Below, piece by piece: positions 38,154 to 46,852 of a DNA stretch of 64,000 bases. The stretch comes from Hydrogenophaga sp. GTDB taxonomy: Bacteria > Pseudomonadota > Gammaproteobacteria > Burkholderiales > Burkholderiaceae_C. Under the pieces are notes generated by a model. That model was given only the letters and a program-made list of their open reading frames with translations. It had not been told where the DNA came from and searched no databases. Location of the stretch: the NCBI RefSeq assembly GCF_030373245.1, contig NZ_JAUCZF010000001.1, positions 868,001-932,000 on the forward strand, given 5' to 3'. A program made the translations under genes and the position numbers. The first letter of the stretch is position 1, and every line of letters starts with the position of its first letter.

Positions 38154-38951
38154 ATGCCACTGATCGCCCGCACCTTGATGCTGCTGAGCCTGCTCGCCGG
38201 CCTCGCCGGTTGCGCCAGCCACGTGAACCCGATGGCGATCACCCAAGGCCAGTCGCCGGTGCAGCTGCAAAACCGCCTGCTGCTCACCCCGGCCAACGGT
38301 GGCCAGCGCATCGCCCCGGCAGACCTCAAAGCGGGCGACATCATCCTCTCCAACACCAACGGCATCGTGTCCGTGGGTATCCGCGCCATGACCGTGGCCC
38401 CAGTGAGTCACGCCGCGCTCTACCTGGGAGACGGCCGGATCGCCGAAGCCGTCGGATCGGGCACACGCATCCGCAGCACGGCCGATTTCATGGCCGACGA
38501 ATCGACCATCGTCGCCTTCCGCCACCCCGGCCTGCGCCCCGAGCACGCCGAGAACATGCGCCGCTTCGCGCAGCAGCACGACGGCAAGAAGTACAACGTG
38601 GTCGGCATCGTGCTGCAGGCCCCGTTCACACTGCAGCGCCAGTACTGCGAACTGCCGCTGGTGCCCAGCCTGGTGCGCGACTTCTGCATCCGCGGCCTGG
38701 CCGCCGTGCAGCTCGGCGCCGCACGCAACGACCGCTTCTTCTGCTCGCAGTTCGTGCTGGAGGCCTACCAGCAGGCCAAGCTGCCGCTCACCAGCGCCGA
38801 CCCGCTGCTGGTGAGCCCGGCCGACCTGCTGCACATGCGCGAAGGCGACGTGCCCTCGGTGCGCACCGAGCAGGCCCTGCAGTACGTCGGCCACCTCAAG
38901 TCCGGGCCGGTGGCCACCGATGTGGAGGTGGCCGCAAGCGCCAACCACTGA
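38154..38951 (+). CDS. Lipoprotein with a YiiX-type permuted papain-fold domain
   Basis: 265 residues. Signal and lipobox LAGLAGC put lipidated Cys20 at the mature N-terminus. The enzyme part shows DLKAGDIILSN, SHAALYLGDGRIAEAVGSG (catalytic His) and DRFFCSQFVLEAY (catalytic Cys), the pattern of YiiX/YaeF-like cysteine peptidases or acyltransferases. The chosen ATG has AGGAG 8 bases upstream; an earlier reading overlaps tgt out of frame and is spurious. The substrate in the envelope is unknown. Confidence 0.85.
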   Translation: MPLIARTLMLLSLLAGLAGCASHVNPMAITQGQSPVQLQNRLLLTPANGGQRIAPADLKAGDIILSNTNGIVSVGIRAMTVAPVSHAALYLGDGRIAEAVGSGTRIRSTADFMADESTIVAFRHPGLRPEHAENMRRFAQQHDGKKYNVVGIVLQAPFTLQRQYCELPLVPSLVRDFCIRGLAAVQLGAARNDRFFCSQFVLEAYQQAKLPLTSADPLLVSPADLLHMREGDVPSVRTEQALQYVGHLKSGPVATDVEVAASANH

Positions 38952-38968
38952 CCGGAAAGATCAACGAT

Positions 38969-39043
38969 CCGCCGCCGGGCCGCCCAAAGGCGGATCAGCC
39001 CACTGGGGGGGCAGCGACCCGCGCAGCGGCGGAGCGTGGGGGC
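38969..39043. repeat. Dispersed GC-rich repeat, copy 5
   Basis: Contains GCCGGGCCGCCCAAAGGCGG, then GGGGGGGCAGCGACCCGCGC and GGCGGAGCGTGGGGGC. This copy is between convergent genes and touches the stop of the lipoprotein at 39044. It is the clearest full-length member and serves as a reference for the others. Confidence 0.75.
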
Positions 39044-39517
39044 TCAATTCCCAACGTGCATCGTGAAGACCGCGCCGTTGTTCAGACGGCAGGTGCCCGT
39101 GCCCAGCGTGGCCGAGTTCATCGTGTACTGGCAGCTCAGGTAGCTGCCGCGGTTGCCCGCGCCGCTGGCCAGGCCTTCGCGTGAAGAGCCTGCCTTGCGC
39201 GTGGCTTCGCCCACAAAGCTCTCGCCGTTGATGTTCGCGTTGAAACTTCCACGGCCTTGCAGGTCGTTGGTCACGGTCGCGTTGATCACGCCGTAGCCGC
39301 TGGCCTGCGGGTTGGCTGGGTAGAGCCGGGCCGGGAAGGTGAGCGGCAGCACGGGGGCGGGCGCCACCACCACCGGCGCGCCGGCAGGCGCAACTGGCTG
39401 CCCGGTGCGCGGGTCGATCGGCAGCACATAGCAGCCGGCGAGCGTGGCCACCGTGGTGGCCAGGCCAAGCGCCAGAAAACCGCGGCGCGCGGCGGGGGAA
39501 ACAGACAAGGTACCCAT
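39044..39517 (-). CDS. Small lipoprotein of unknown function
   Basis: 157 residues from the ATG at 39517 (AGGA 7 bases upstream). A twin-arginine-containing n-region, hydrophobic core and lipobox TLAGC give lipidated Cys29. A proline/alanine/valine-rich linker (APAGAPVVVAPAPVLP) leads to a beta-rich domain (YGVINATVTNDLQGRGSFNA ... SCQYTMNSATLGTGTCRL) with two cysteines that may pair. No family name can be given. Confidence 0.75.
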   Translation of the reverse strand: MGTLSVSPAARRGFLALGLATTVATLAGCYVLPIDPRTGQPVAPAGAPVVVAPAPVLPLTFPARLYPANPQASGYGVINATVTNDLQGRGSFNANINGESFVGEATRKAGSSREGLASGAGNRGSYLSCQYTMNSATLGTGTCRLNNGAVFTMHVGN

Positions 39518-39704
39518 ACACATCCTCATGGCCCCAGCACATGCTGGTGGCGCCATCGTGTCGGCCATTGGTGAAGAAGTATCGAAGCGGGTGCGAAGAA
39601 CCGTAAAGCTGGCCCGTCGGTATCGCCGGCGGCCACCGCTGTGGCCTGCCAGCAGGTCTGCCCGGCGACAAGGCGAGGAGCGTCCGTCCCTTTACAGTGC
39701 GGCG

Positions 39705-40892
39705 ATGACGCAAGCCGCCGTTCCCCGCCACATCCTGCCCGTGCTGGTCACCGCCCAGTTCGCCGGCACTTCGCTCTGGTTCGCCGTGAACGCCGTCATG
39801 CCCGACCTGCAGCGCGAGCTGGGCTGGGCCACGGCGGCGGTGGGCACGCTCACGTCGGCCCTGCAGTTCGGCTTCATTGTCGGCACGCTGGTGTTTGCCC
39901 TGCTGGCTATTGCCGACCGCTTCTCGGCGCGCGCGGTGTTCCTCATCTGCGCGCTCGCCGGCGCGGCCTGCACCGTGGGCGCCTGGGCGATGGTGCGGGA
40001 CTACGAGGCCTTGCTGATCTGGCGCTTTGCCACCGGCTTTTTCCTCGCGGGCATCTACCCGGTGGGCATGAAGATCGCCGCGCAGTGGTACACCCGCGGA
40101 CTGGGCGGCGCACTCGGTCTGCTCATCGGGGCGCTGGTGCTGGGCTCGGCCAGCGCCCACGCACTGCGTGCACTGGGCGACGCGCTGCCCTGGCCCACCC
40201 TCATGCTCGGCGTGGCGGCGCTGGCGGCGGCAGGCGGCCTGCTGCTGTTCTTCGGCACGGGCGATCCGCCGCACGCCCAAGCCCGCGTGACCACGCTGCA
40301 ATGGCGCGCGCTGGGCGCGGTGTGGACCGACCGCCGCGTGCGCAGTTCGGTGCTGGGGTATTTTGGTCACATGTGGGAGCTGTACACGGTGTGGGTGATG
40401 GTGCCGCTGATCCTCGTCACGCGGCTGCAAGGGCCCGCGCTGTCCTGGGCCGCGTTCGCCGTGCTGGGCGCGGGCGCCATCGGTTGCGCGGTGGGTGGCT
40501 GGGTGGCGCAGCGCTGGGGCAGCGCGCGTGTGGCCGGGACCCAGCTGGCGATCAGCGGAGGTTGCTGCCTGGCCACGCCGTGGATGATGGGCGCAGGCGA
40601 CGCGCTGTTCTACGGCTGGCTTGTGCTCTGGGGCATCACGGTAGCAGGCGACTCGCCGCAGTTCTCCACCCTGACCGCGCGCAACGCCCCGCCGCAAGCG
40701 GTGGGCAGCGTGCTCACGCTCACCAACAGCACCGGCTTCGCGATCTCCATCGTCAGCATCCTGCTGTTTCTTTCGCTGAGCGAGACCGTGACGCTGGGCG
40801 CCTTGCTGCCGTGGCTGGCGCTGGGCCCGGCACTCGGCCTGTGGGCTTTGTGGCCGCTGCTGCGCGAAGAATTCCGCGCACCGGCGGCCTGA
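39705..40892 (+). CDS. Major facilitator superfamily transporter
   Basis: 395 residues with about 12 membrane helices. It resembles CynX/NarK-like and sugar-type MFS proteins (AVMPDLQRELGWATAAVGTL; LLIWRFATGFFLAGIYPVGM; SVLGYFGHMWELYTVWVMVP). The ATG at 39705 is chosen because an upstream extension is basic and not membrane-like. The substrate cannot be read; it is convergent with the next gene, 6 bp apart. Confidence 0.85.
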   Translation: MTQAAVPRHILPVLVTAQFAGTSLWFAVNAVMPDLQRELGWATAAVGTLTSALQFGFIVGTLVFALLAIADRFSARAVFLICALAGAACTVGAWAMVRDYEALLIWRFATGFFLAGIYPVGMKIAAQWYTRGLGGALGLLIGALVLGSASAHALRALGDALPWPTLMLGVAALAAAGGLLLFFGTGDPPHAQARVTTLQWRALGAVWTDRRVRSSVLGYFGHMWELYTVWVMVPLILVTRLQGPALSWAAFAVLGAGAIGCAVGGWVAQRWGSARVAGTQLAISGGCCLATPWMMGAGDALFYGWLVLWGITVAGDSPQFSTLTARNAPPQAVGSVLTLTNSTGFAISIVSILLFLSLSETVTLGALLPWLALGPALGLWALWPLLREEFRAPAA

Positions 40893-40898
40893 GTCAAC

Positions 40899-41987
40899 TC
40901 ATGGCAGCGCCGTCCGCGGCCCGCTGGCTGGCGCTGGATCTGGCGCGCTGGGGCTGGCTGAAGAGGTGCCGCAAGAAAAACAGAAGCGGGTGAACGCGTT
41001 CTTGCGCGTGCTGCAATGACCGCAGCGGTCAAACAGACACAGGCCGCAATGGGGGCAGAAATCGGTCTTGCCGTCTTTCAGATCCACCGGCCGCTCACAA
41101 CCTGGGCAGACGTTCTTGGCCAGACGCGTCTGCGCCAGGTCGTAGTCCAGCTCCTGGCGCCGATGGTGGTCGGGCAGTGCCTCGGCCTGCTTCTGCCGGT
41201 CCAGGTAACGCTGCAAGGCCTGGATGGCGTATCGCCCGCCCACCACCGTGAGGACGATGCCCACCAGGTAGCGCACGTAGCCGCCGTAGCTCGGCAGGTA
41301 GGGCACCAGCTCGACGAAGAAGGCAAACAGCGCAAAGAAGATGAAGCCCCACACAAACGGCCAGTAGGTGCTCTTGCGCTTCTTCGCAAACAGCCAGCCG
41401 GCCGCCGCCAGCAGCGGCAACGTGAGCAGCAGGCGGTAGCCGAACACGCGCAGTTCCTGCGCGCGCAGTTTGCTCTCGAACGCATCTCGTGCGCCGTCTT
41501 GCAGTGTGTCGAGCTCGGACTGCGCGCGGCTTTGCGCCTGGCGGGCGTCGAGCGAGCGCTGTTGCTGCGTCTCCACCGCGGCCAGCGCGTCGCGCTCGGC
41601 CTGGCGCAGCGCGTCGAGCTGCTGGGTGCGCTCGATCAGCTCCGTGTCCTGGTCGGGCCGCTGGGTGGCGTTGCGCGTGGCCAGCCAGTTGCTGAAGGTG
41701 TCGCGCGCGGCGCGGTGGCTGGCCTGGGCGGTTTGCTGGCGCAGCGCGGCCTGGTCGAGTGCGTCCTGTGCGTCGCGCTCGGTGCGTTCAGCGACCTGAA
41801 TGGCCTGACGCAACGTCTGGGTGCGTTGCGGGTCCATGAAATCTTCCAGCGTGCGCTGTTGCTCCACCTGGGGCAGGTCGCCCACGATGGTGCTGCCCAG
41901 GCCCACCAGAAACCAGGCAAACACGAACGCCACCAGCCACAGGCCGCGGCGAAACCACTTTTCTGACAGACGCAAGGCTTTGCTCAT
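40899..41987 (-). CDS. Inner-membrane protein with coiled coil and C-terminal zinc ribbons
   Basis: 362 residues. One N-terminal membrane helix (LWLVAFVFAWFLVGLGSTIV), a long Gln/Ala/Arg/Glu-rich coiled coil (about residues 55-180), then a cluster of three helices (LLLTLPLLAAAGWLFA, WGFIFFALFAFFVELVPYL, VGIVLTVVGGRYAI), and a cytoplasmic zinc-ribbon region with CPGC, CPHCGLC, CGHC and CFSCG. No family is recognised with confidence. It is the last gene of a minus-strand run with the DUF2145 and YiaA-like genes. Confidence 0.8.
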   Translation of the reverse strand: MSKALRLSEKWFRRGLWLVAFVFAWFLVGLGSTIVGDLPQVEQQRTLEDFMDPQRTQTLRQAIQVAERTERDAQDALDQAALRQQTAQASHRAARDTFSNWLATRNATQRPDQDTELIERTQQLDALRQAERDALAAVETQQQRSLDARQAQSRAQSELDTLQDGARDAFESKLRAQELRVFGYRLLLTLPLLAAAGWLFAKKRKSTYWPFVWGFIFFALFAFFVELVPYLPSYGGYVRYLVGIVLTVVGGRYAIQALQRYLDRQKQAEALPDHHRRQELDYDLAQTRLAKNVCPGCERPVDLKDGKTDFCPHCGLCLFDRCGHCSTRKNAFTRFCFSCGTSSASPSAPDPAPASGPRTALP

Positions 41988-42023
41988 GAGAACTCCCTCC
42001 AGGAATGGTTGCGATTGTGCCGC

Positions 42024-42827
42024 TCAGGGCAACAGGGTTTGTGGCGCCGCCGTGAGGCCCGTGCGTGCCAGCCAGGCCAGCACCGAGTCCACCGTGACGG
42101 TTTCGATGCGGTCGGCAAAACGCTTTTCGTTCGGGTGGTCGTCAAACGCCACGTTGGCGCTGCTGGCGCGTGCGCCCAGCCGCGTGAGCGCACCGATGCG
42201 CAGCACGCTGGGCTGGTAGTCCTTGAACTTCAGCCAGGCCTGCGCCTGCTCGCGGCTGGTGATGCCTGGCTCGGCGGCGCTGGCCAGCGTCTCCAGCGCC
42301 CACTGGTTGCTTTGCTGGTAGCGCGTGCTCCAGGGGTAGCTCACCAGGCTGTAGGCGCGGGTGTTCAGGCGGGTGCTGCGCTGCGCATCGGTCAACACGG
42401 CATACAGCGGCGCCTGCAACGCGGGCACGGGCACGGCCCATACCGCCTCGTAGCGCCACAAGTCGTCCAGGAAAAACTCGCCCAGCCCCTGGCGGTAGAG
42501 CGCGCCGGTGGCCGCGCCGCAGGTGTTGAGCTTGTGCAGCACGCGCCATGGGCCTTCGGCGGTCTTGTAGGCCCAGCCCAGGTGGGAATAGCGCAGCTGG
42601 TACTGGCGCAGGTCCTGGCCGGCGCGGCCCAGCACCACCACGCGCGCACTGCTGCGGGCGAACTCGGCGTCCAGCGCATCGCTGGTGCGCTGGGCCAGGG
42701 CCATGCCCTGGATGATGGTCTGCACGCTCAGCGGCTGCTGATCGCAGGCGCGCCCGGCGTGGGCGGGGGCGGCAAACAGGGCGGCGGTCAGCACCAGCGG
42801 CGCGAGCCAGGTGTTTGATGACTTCAT
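42024..42827 (-). CDS. DUF2145-family exported protein
   Basis: 267 residues from the ATG at 42827, with AAGGA upstream. Signal peptide (LVLTAALFAAPAHA, cut near residue 24), then the conserved GRACDQQPLS start of DUF2145 and RYSHLGWAYKTAEGPWRVLH, LNTCGAATGALYRQGLGEFF. The family is secreted and of unknown function; the conserved His and Cys could be catalytic, as in NlpC/P60-like or papain-like folds, but that is a guess. Confidence 0.8.
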   Translation of the reverse strand: MKSSNTWLAPLVLTAALFAAPAHAGRACDQQPLSVQTIIQGMALAQRTSDALDAEFARSSARVVVLGRAGQDLRQYQLRYSHLGWAYKTAEGPWRVLHKLNTCGAATGALYRQGLGEFFLDDLWRYEAVWAVPVPALQAPLYAVLTDAQRSTRLNTRAYSLVSYPWSTRYQQSNQWALETLASAAEPGITSREQAQAWLKFKDYQPSVLRIGALTRLGARASSANVAFDDHPNEKRFADRIETVTVDSVLAWLARTGLTAAPQTLLP

Positions 42828-42892
42828 GGGTGTTCCTTGGGAAAAGATCAAGGTGGTGGGCCGCAAGTGGCGCCATTCCAGAAACACCGTGG

Positions 42893-42957
42893 AACCGGCT
42901 TGGCCGGGCCACTGGTGTTGCCCCATCCAAGGGGGAAGCGCCGAAGGCGCTGCGGGA
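42893..42957. repeat. Dispersed GC-rich repeat, copy 6
   Basis: GGAACCGGCTTGGCCGGGCC followed by GCCCCATCCAAGGGGG and AAGCGCCGAAGGCGCTGCGGG, the inverse orientation of copies 7 and 8. It fills the gap between the DUF2145 gene and the signal-peptide protein upstream. Confidence 0.6.
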
Positions 42958-42958
42958 G

Positions 42959-43414
42959 TTAATTGGTGACGCGCTGGTTGTAGAGCAGTGCCCGACCCAG
43001 CTCGTTCGGGATGAAAGCCAGCAACTCGGCCGCGGTCGAGAGCAACACCCCGGTGCCGATCACGCTCACCGTCACCACCGTGCCGACACCAATCACCGCA
43101 TCCGCCACCAGGCCAGACGCCGCACGACCCACCACCTCCACACTGGCCTGCGCGCCATCGGACGCGCGCTCCAGCAGGTAGACCGTGCCGCGCGCGGTGA
43201 CTTCCACCGCCTTCACCACCAGCGTGGCGCCCGCCACCGACAGGGCCACCGGCACCACACTCACCGCCGCCGCCCCCATCGAAGCGCCGGCCACCACCGA
43301 CGCCACCGGCAGGGCCGACAGGGCCAGCGACGCCTCGCTCTGGGCCCGGGCCGGCGCGGCGGCCAATGTCACCGCCAGTGCAGCGACACACACCATGGAT
43401 TTCAGGGTAATCAT
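42959..43414 (-). CDS. Small exported hydrophobic protein of unknown function
   Basis: About 151 residues from the ATG at 43414, with GGAG 8 bases upstream. The signal peptide (MVCVAALAVTLAAAPARAQ) precedes an Ala/Val/Ser-rich sequence with long hydrophobic runs (VADAVIGVGTVVTVSVIGTG). An alternative ATG at 43450 overlaps the upstream stop in ATGA fashion and adds 12 residues. It sits between the YiaA-like and DUF2145 genes and may act with them. Confidence 0.7.
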   Translation of the reverse strand: MITLKSMVCVAALAVTLAAAPARAQSEASLALSALPVASVVAGASMGAAAVSVVPVALSVAGATLVVKAVEVTARGTVYLLERASDGAQASVEVVGRAASGLVADAVIGVGTVVTVSVIGTGVLLSTAAELLAFIPNELGRALLYNQRVTN

Positions 43415-43446
43415 GTTGGACTCCGTACAAGCTGGGTTGAGGTGTT

Positions 43447-43968
43447 TCATTCGCTCACGCTGGCAGCACCGCGCTCTCGCAAAGCCTGCTGGCGGCCCAG
43501 CAACTCGCCGCGCACCTGCGCCTCACTCAGGTCGGCCTCGTGGCGGTCGCGCAGTGTCTTGGCCAGGGTGAAGGCTGAGGTCACCAGGTAGAGCCAGCTC
43601 ACGCCGAGGTAGGCGCGGTAGGTGTCGTTTACCTCCATGCGCAGCAGGCCCCAGCCGGTCAGCCCCATGGCCACCGCAAAACCACCCCACACCACCAGCC
43701 GCCACATCGGTGTTTCCGCCTCGCCGCCGAGCGCGGCCTTGGCGCTGTCGCGCACCGCCTTCGACAACACAAACACGGTGGACAGACAGAACACGTAGCC
43801 CATCACCATGAAGGCCCGGTCCAGCGCCTCGCCGGGCAGGTAGGCCAGGCCTGTGGCACAGAGAAACACCGCGATGCCAAACGACGCCCAGACCTGAACC
43901 TGCCAGGCGCGGGTGTCGCGCATCACGATGAGAGGAGAACGGTTGCTGTTGCTGCTGCTGGACGCCAT
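43447..43968 (-). CDS. YiaA/YiaB-type inner membrane protein
   Basis: 173 residues from the ATG at 43968, with GAGG upstream. Four membrane helices in two pairs; the first pair (RDTRAWQVQVWASFGIAVFL, VMGYVFCLSTVFVLSKAVRD) fits the YiaA/YiaB two-helix domain, repeated in the second half (LVVWGGFAVAMGLTGWGLL). Function of the family is unknown. First gene of the minus-strand cluster. Confidence 0.75.
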   Translation of the reverse strand: MASSSSNSNRSPLIVMRDTRAWQVQVWASFGIAVFLCATGLAYLPGEALDRAFMVMGYVFCLSTVFVLSKAVRDSAKAALGGEAETPMWRLVVWGGFAVAMGLTGWGLLRMEVNDTYRAYLGVSWLYLVTSAFTLAKTLRDRHEADLSEAQVRGELLGRQQALRERGAASVSE

Positions 43969-44312
43969 GTGAAACCTCGGTGGGTTGTTGAACATGGCGC
44001 GATGGTGTTCGCCACCACCCGAAAAAGGGCCAGATATCTGACCTCGAATCTCATTTCAGCACTTCTGGTATCGAAATAGTGAACCCATTGGCAGTCCTCT
44101 GCACACGCGGATCGTTAGCTGACCGCGGGGAAGACCCAGCAAGCTGGAGAGGGGCCCCAGCGCTTCGGTTCGTCGTGGACGGTGAGGGTGAAGCCTGACA
44201 TTCGGCTGTTGGCCAAGATCGGTCAGTGACCCCAGGGAAAGGCAGTCGCTCAACGCAAACTAGTCAACGAGTGGAACTGCGGGGCAGTGCCGGCCCTGTC
44301 GATCGCGAGGCG
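43969..44312. other. Gap with no recognisable gene
   Basis: 344 bp between the YiaA-like and hydrolase genes. One 65-codon frame (44056-44253, minus) has no ribosome site and no recognised family. Composition is less GC-rich than in the flanks. No clear terminator or tRNA is visible. Confidence 0.5.
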
Positions 44313-45089
44313 TCAACGCTCAGCGGCGGTATGCCGCATGAAGTGAGCCACAGCAGTTTGGACGCCAGTATCTACGGCGAGTGAGAAGTGGTCGGCGCCA
44401 GGCACCTCGACGTACCTCCCTTGTCCAAGGGCCTGCGCCAGCTTTGGGCCCTGGCCAAGTACAAGGTCGGCCTGACCACTCACCACAAGTGTCGGGATCG
44501 TAATAGCCGCGGCGTCCGTCATTGCTAAGGGCGCATAGCTTGCCTGTGCGAGCGCCCGCAGGGCTTGCCAATCGCCATTTGTTGCAGCAACAAAGTTCCA
44601 GTACGTTGACAAGTGTTTTGGAAGGTCCTTTGGATACTCGGTTCTGCCAAGCACCTCCAGCAAGGTTGGAAGAATGTTGGCGAATGTGTAGGGGGGATAC
44701 CCAACCAGTCCATCGCCAGTGGCGATGAGCGCGGCTCTATCAAATCGCTCGGGAGCGGATTGCAACAAGTGGAGGGCTACCGCAGTTCCAATTGAGTAGG
44801 CAACAAGTGAGGCACGCTTCAGTGAAAGTCGATCAAGAACGGCGATGACATCGCTGGCTAGATTTGAAGAGCCGTAAGACTCAACCTCATGCGGCTTGCC
44901 ACTCTTGCCGTGTCCGCGAAGATCAAGGCCAATCACTTGCAACCCAATGCCACTCAGGGATTCGATCCAGCCGAAATCCGCGTAGTTGTGCTTGAAGCTT
45001 ACGGTGCCTCCGTGGATGAGAACAACAGGGTGTCCGCTCCCGTGAACTTCATAGTGAATTCGGATACCGCGGTTATCAACTGTAGGCAC
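44313..45089 (-). CDS. Alpha/beta-fold hydrolase (GTG start)
   Basis: 258 residues. The oxyanion segment VVLIHGG, nucleophile elbow AYSIG (Ser in place in a slightly divergent G-x-S-x-G), acid in SGQADLVLG and His in GADHFSLAVD form a complete triad. The GTG start follows AAGGAA by 6 bases. Base and codon use is visibly less GC-rich than in the neighbours, which suggests recent acquisition. The substrate is unknown (esterase, lactonase or ring-fission hydrolase types are all possible). Confidence 0.85.
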   Translation of the reverse strand: MPTVDNRGIRIHYEVHGSGHPVVLIHGGTVSFKHNYADFGWIESLSGIGLQVIGLDLRGHGKSGKPHEVESYGSSNLASDVIAVLDRLSLKRASLVAYSIGTAVALHLLQSAPERFDRAALIATGDGLVGYPPYTFANILPTLLEVLGRTEYPKDLPKHLSTYWNFVAATNGDWQALRALAQASYAPLAMTDAAAITIPTLVVSGQADLVLGQGPKLAQALGQGRYVEVPGADHFSLAVDTGVQTAVAHFMRHTAAER

Positions 45090-45097
45090 GACGAATT

Positions 45098-45123
45098 CCT
45101 TGGTGATAAACCTTGGTGATAAA
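45098..45123. repeat. 13-bp tandem duplication before the hydrolase gene
   Basis: CCTTGGTGATAAA occurs twice head to tail (45098-45110, 45111-45123). On the minus strand the unit contains CCAAGG, and the copy next to the gene supplies the AAGG of its ribosome site. Confidence 0.85.
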
Positions 45124-45373
45124 GCAAGCAGCCTGATCTCATCAGGCCTTGCATTGCATTAGACGGCAAAAGGCAGGCCTGCCGCATCCATGTCCTAGGA
45201 GGACTGACAGACTGCTTTGCGGCAAGTACGAGAAAGTCAGTTCAGGGTCGACACCATGCATCGTCACCCCACACACCGAGCGCCAAACTCAACCCCCGAG
45301 CTCAGGCAGCGCCTGCGAGACCCGCACCGCAGAACCAGCAATCGGTGCCATGGCGCCGCTCAAGCCACCCCGT

Positions 45374-46672
45374 TCAAACCCCCAGCCGGTCCCGCATCTG
45401 GTACCAAAGCGCGCCGATGGCGGTGAATGGCACGCGCAACAGGCGTCCGCCGGGGAAGGGATGGTGAGGCAGGCGGGCAAAGGCGCCGAAGCGGGTGGCG
45501 TCGCCCTTGATGGCTTCGGCCAGCACGCGGCCGATCAGGTGGGTGAAGGTGATGCCGTGGCCGGAGCAGCCTTGCGAGTAATAGATGTTGCTTGAGAGCG
45601 TGCCCACCTGCGGCATGCGCGAGAGCGTGAGCAGGAAGTTGCCGGTCCAGCCAAACTCGATGCCCACGTCTTTCAGCTGCGGAAAGGTCTTGACCATCTG
45701 CGGCCGGATCAGCGACTTCACCTCTTTCGGGTCGCGCGCGCCGTAGACCACACCGCCGCCGTAGATGAGGCGCTTGTCGGCCGAAAGGCGGAAGTAGTCG
45801 AGCAGGAAGTTGTTGTCTTCCACGCAGTGGTCGGACGGAATGAGTTCGTCGGCCAGCGCGCCCAGCGGTTCGGTGGCGATCATCTGCGTGCCGCAGGGCA
45901 TGGATTTGCTGGCCAGGGCGGGCTCCAGGCCCCCGATGTAGGCATTGCAGGCCACGATGACGCAGCGAGCCTTCACCTGACCCTGCGCGGTGCGCACCAC
46001 GGCGGGCTCGCCGCGCTCGATCTTCACCACCTCGCAGTGCTCAAAAACGCGGCCGCCCAGGCGCTCGAGCGCGGCGGCTTCGCCCAGCGCCAGGTTGAGC
46101 GGGTGGAAGTGGCCGCCGGTGGGGTCGATGAGCAAGGCGCTGTAGCGATCGGTGTTGACGAGGCGGCGCACATCGGACGGTGTGTCGACCAGGCTCAACC
46201 CGGGGTGGCCCCAGCGCTCCCAGAGCTTTTTCTGCTCGATCAACCCACGGGTCTTGCCTGGGCTGATGGCGGCGAAGATGCCGCCATCTTTCAAATCGCA
46301 GTCGATGCTGTACTTGGTCACCCGCTCGCGGATCACTTGCGCGCCCTCGAACATCATGCGCGCCAGCGGTTCGGCCACTGATGGCCCGTAGCTGCGTTCG
46401 ATCACGTCGATGTCGCGCGAGAAGCTGTGCACGATCTGCCCGCCGTTTCGCCCGGAGGCGCCCCAGCCCACCCGCGCGCGCTCCAGCACCACCACGCTCA
46501 TGCCGGCCTCGGCCAGCGCGATGCCGGCCGACAGGCCGGTGTAGCCAGCGCCGACGATGCAGACGTCGGCCTCCAGGCTCTCGTTCAGCGCGGGACGCTC
46601 GGGCGAGGCGTTGGCCGAGTGGGCGTAGTAGGACGGGGCGTGGGATGGGCTGGCGGGGTTGGTGTCGGCCAT
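45374..46672 (-). CDS. FAD-dependent amine/glycine oxidase-type enzyme (PuuB/OrdL-like)
   Basis: 432 residues from the ATG at 46672 with GGAGA upstream. The FAD motif VCIVGAGYTGLSAGIALAEA (GAGYTG at 41-46) precedes the DAO fold; GWGASGRNGGQIVHSFSRDI and YYSQGCSGHGITFTHLIGRV are typical of gamma-glutamylputrescine oxidase-like proteins. The natural amine is not certain. No other putrescine-pathway genes are adjacent. It is divergent from the alcohol dehydrogenase. Confidence 0.85.
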   Translation of the reverse strand: MADTNPASPSHAPSYYAHSANASPERPALNESLEADVCIVGAGYTGLSAGIALAEAGMSVVVLERARVGWGASGRNGGQIVHSFSRDIDVIERSYGPSVAEPLARMMFEGAQVIRERVTKYSIDCDLKDGGIFAAISPGKTRGLIEQKKLWERWGHPGLSLVDTPSDVRRLVNTDRYSALLIDPTGGHFHPLNLALGEAAALERLGGRVFEHCEVVKIERGEPAVVRTAQGQVKARCVIVACNAYIGGLEPALASKSMPCGTQMIATEPLGALADELIPSDHCVEDNNFLLDYFRLSADKRLIYGGGVVYGARDPKEVKSLIRPQMVKTFPQLKDVGIEFGWTGNFLLTLSRMPQVGTLSSNIYYSQGCSGHGITFTHLIGRVLAEAIKGDATRFGAFARLPHHPFPGGRLLRVPFTAIGALWYQMRDRLGV

Positions 46673-46852
46673 AGATTCTCCGAGAGGCGTGCGCTGCGGC
46701 CCTGACACAGGATGGCTCAGGCGCGGCATCGGCCCAGTATGGTGGCCGGCACGGGCTGCGGCCGGGGCCACTGGAACGCGCGAACGGGCAGCCACTGGCC
46801 ACAGACACACCAGCGACGGGCGCGGCGTTGGAAATCGGCGACCATAAGGCCC

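Noticed and set aside
38961..40697. 578-codon minus-strand frame across the MFS gene
   Set aside because: Gln/Arg/His-rich composition typical of antisense of a GC-rich membrane protein; the plus strand encodes a clear MFS protein.
42828..43430. N-terminal extension of the DUF2145 protein to 43430
   Set aside because: It reads through the exported-protein gene in another frame; the signal peptide begins at 42827.
44056..44253. 65-codon minus-strand frame in the gap beside the hydrolase gene
   Set aside because: No ribosome site, no recognised family and unusual composition; an integron attC or gene remnant was considered but no core sites were convincing.
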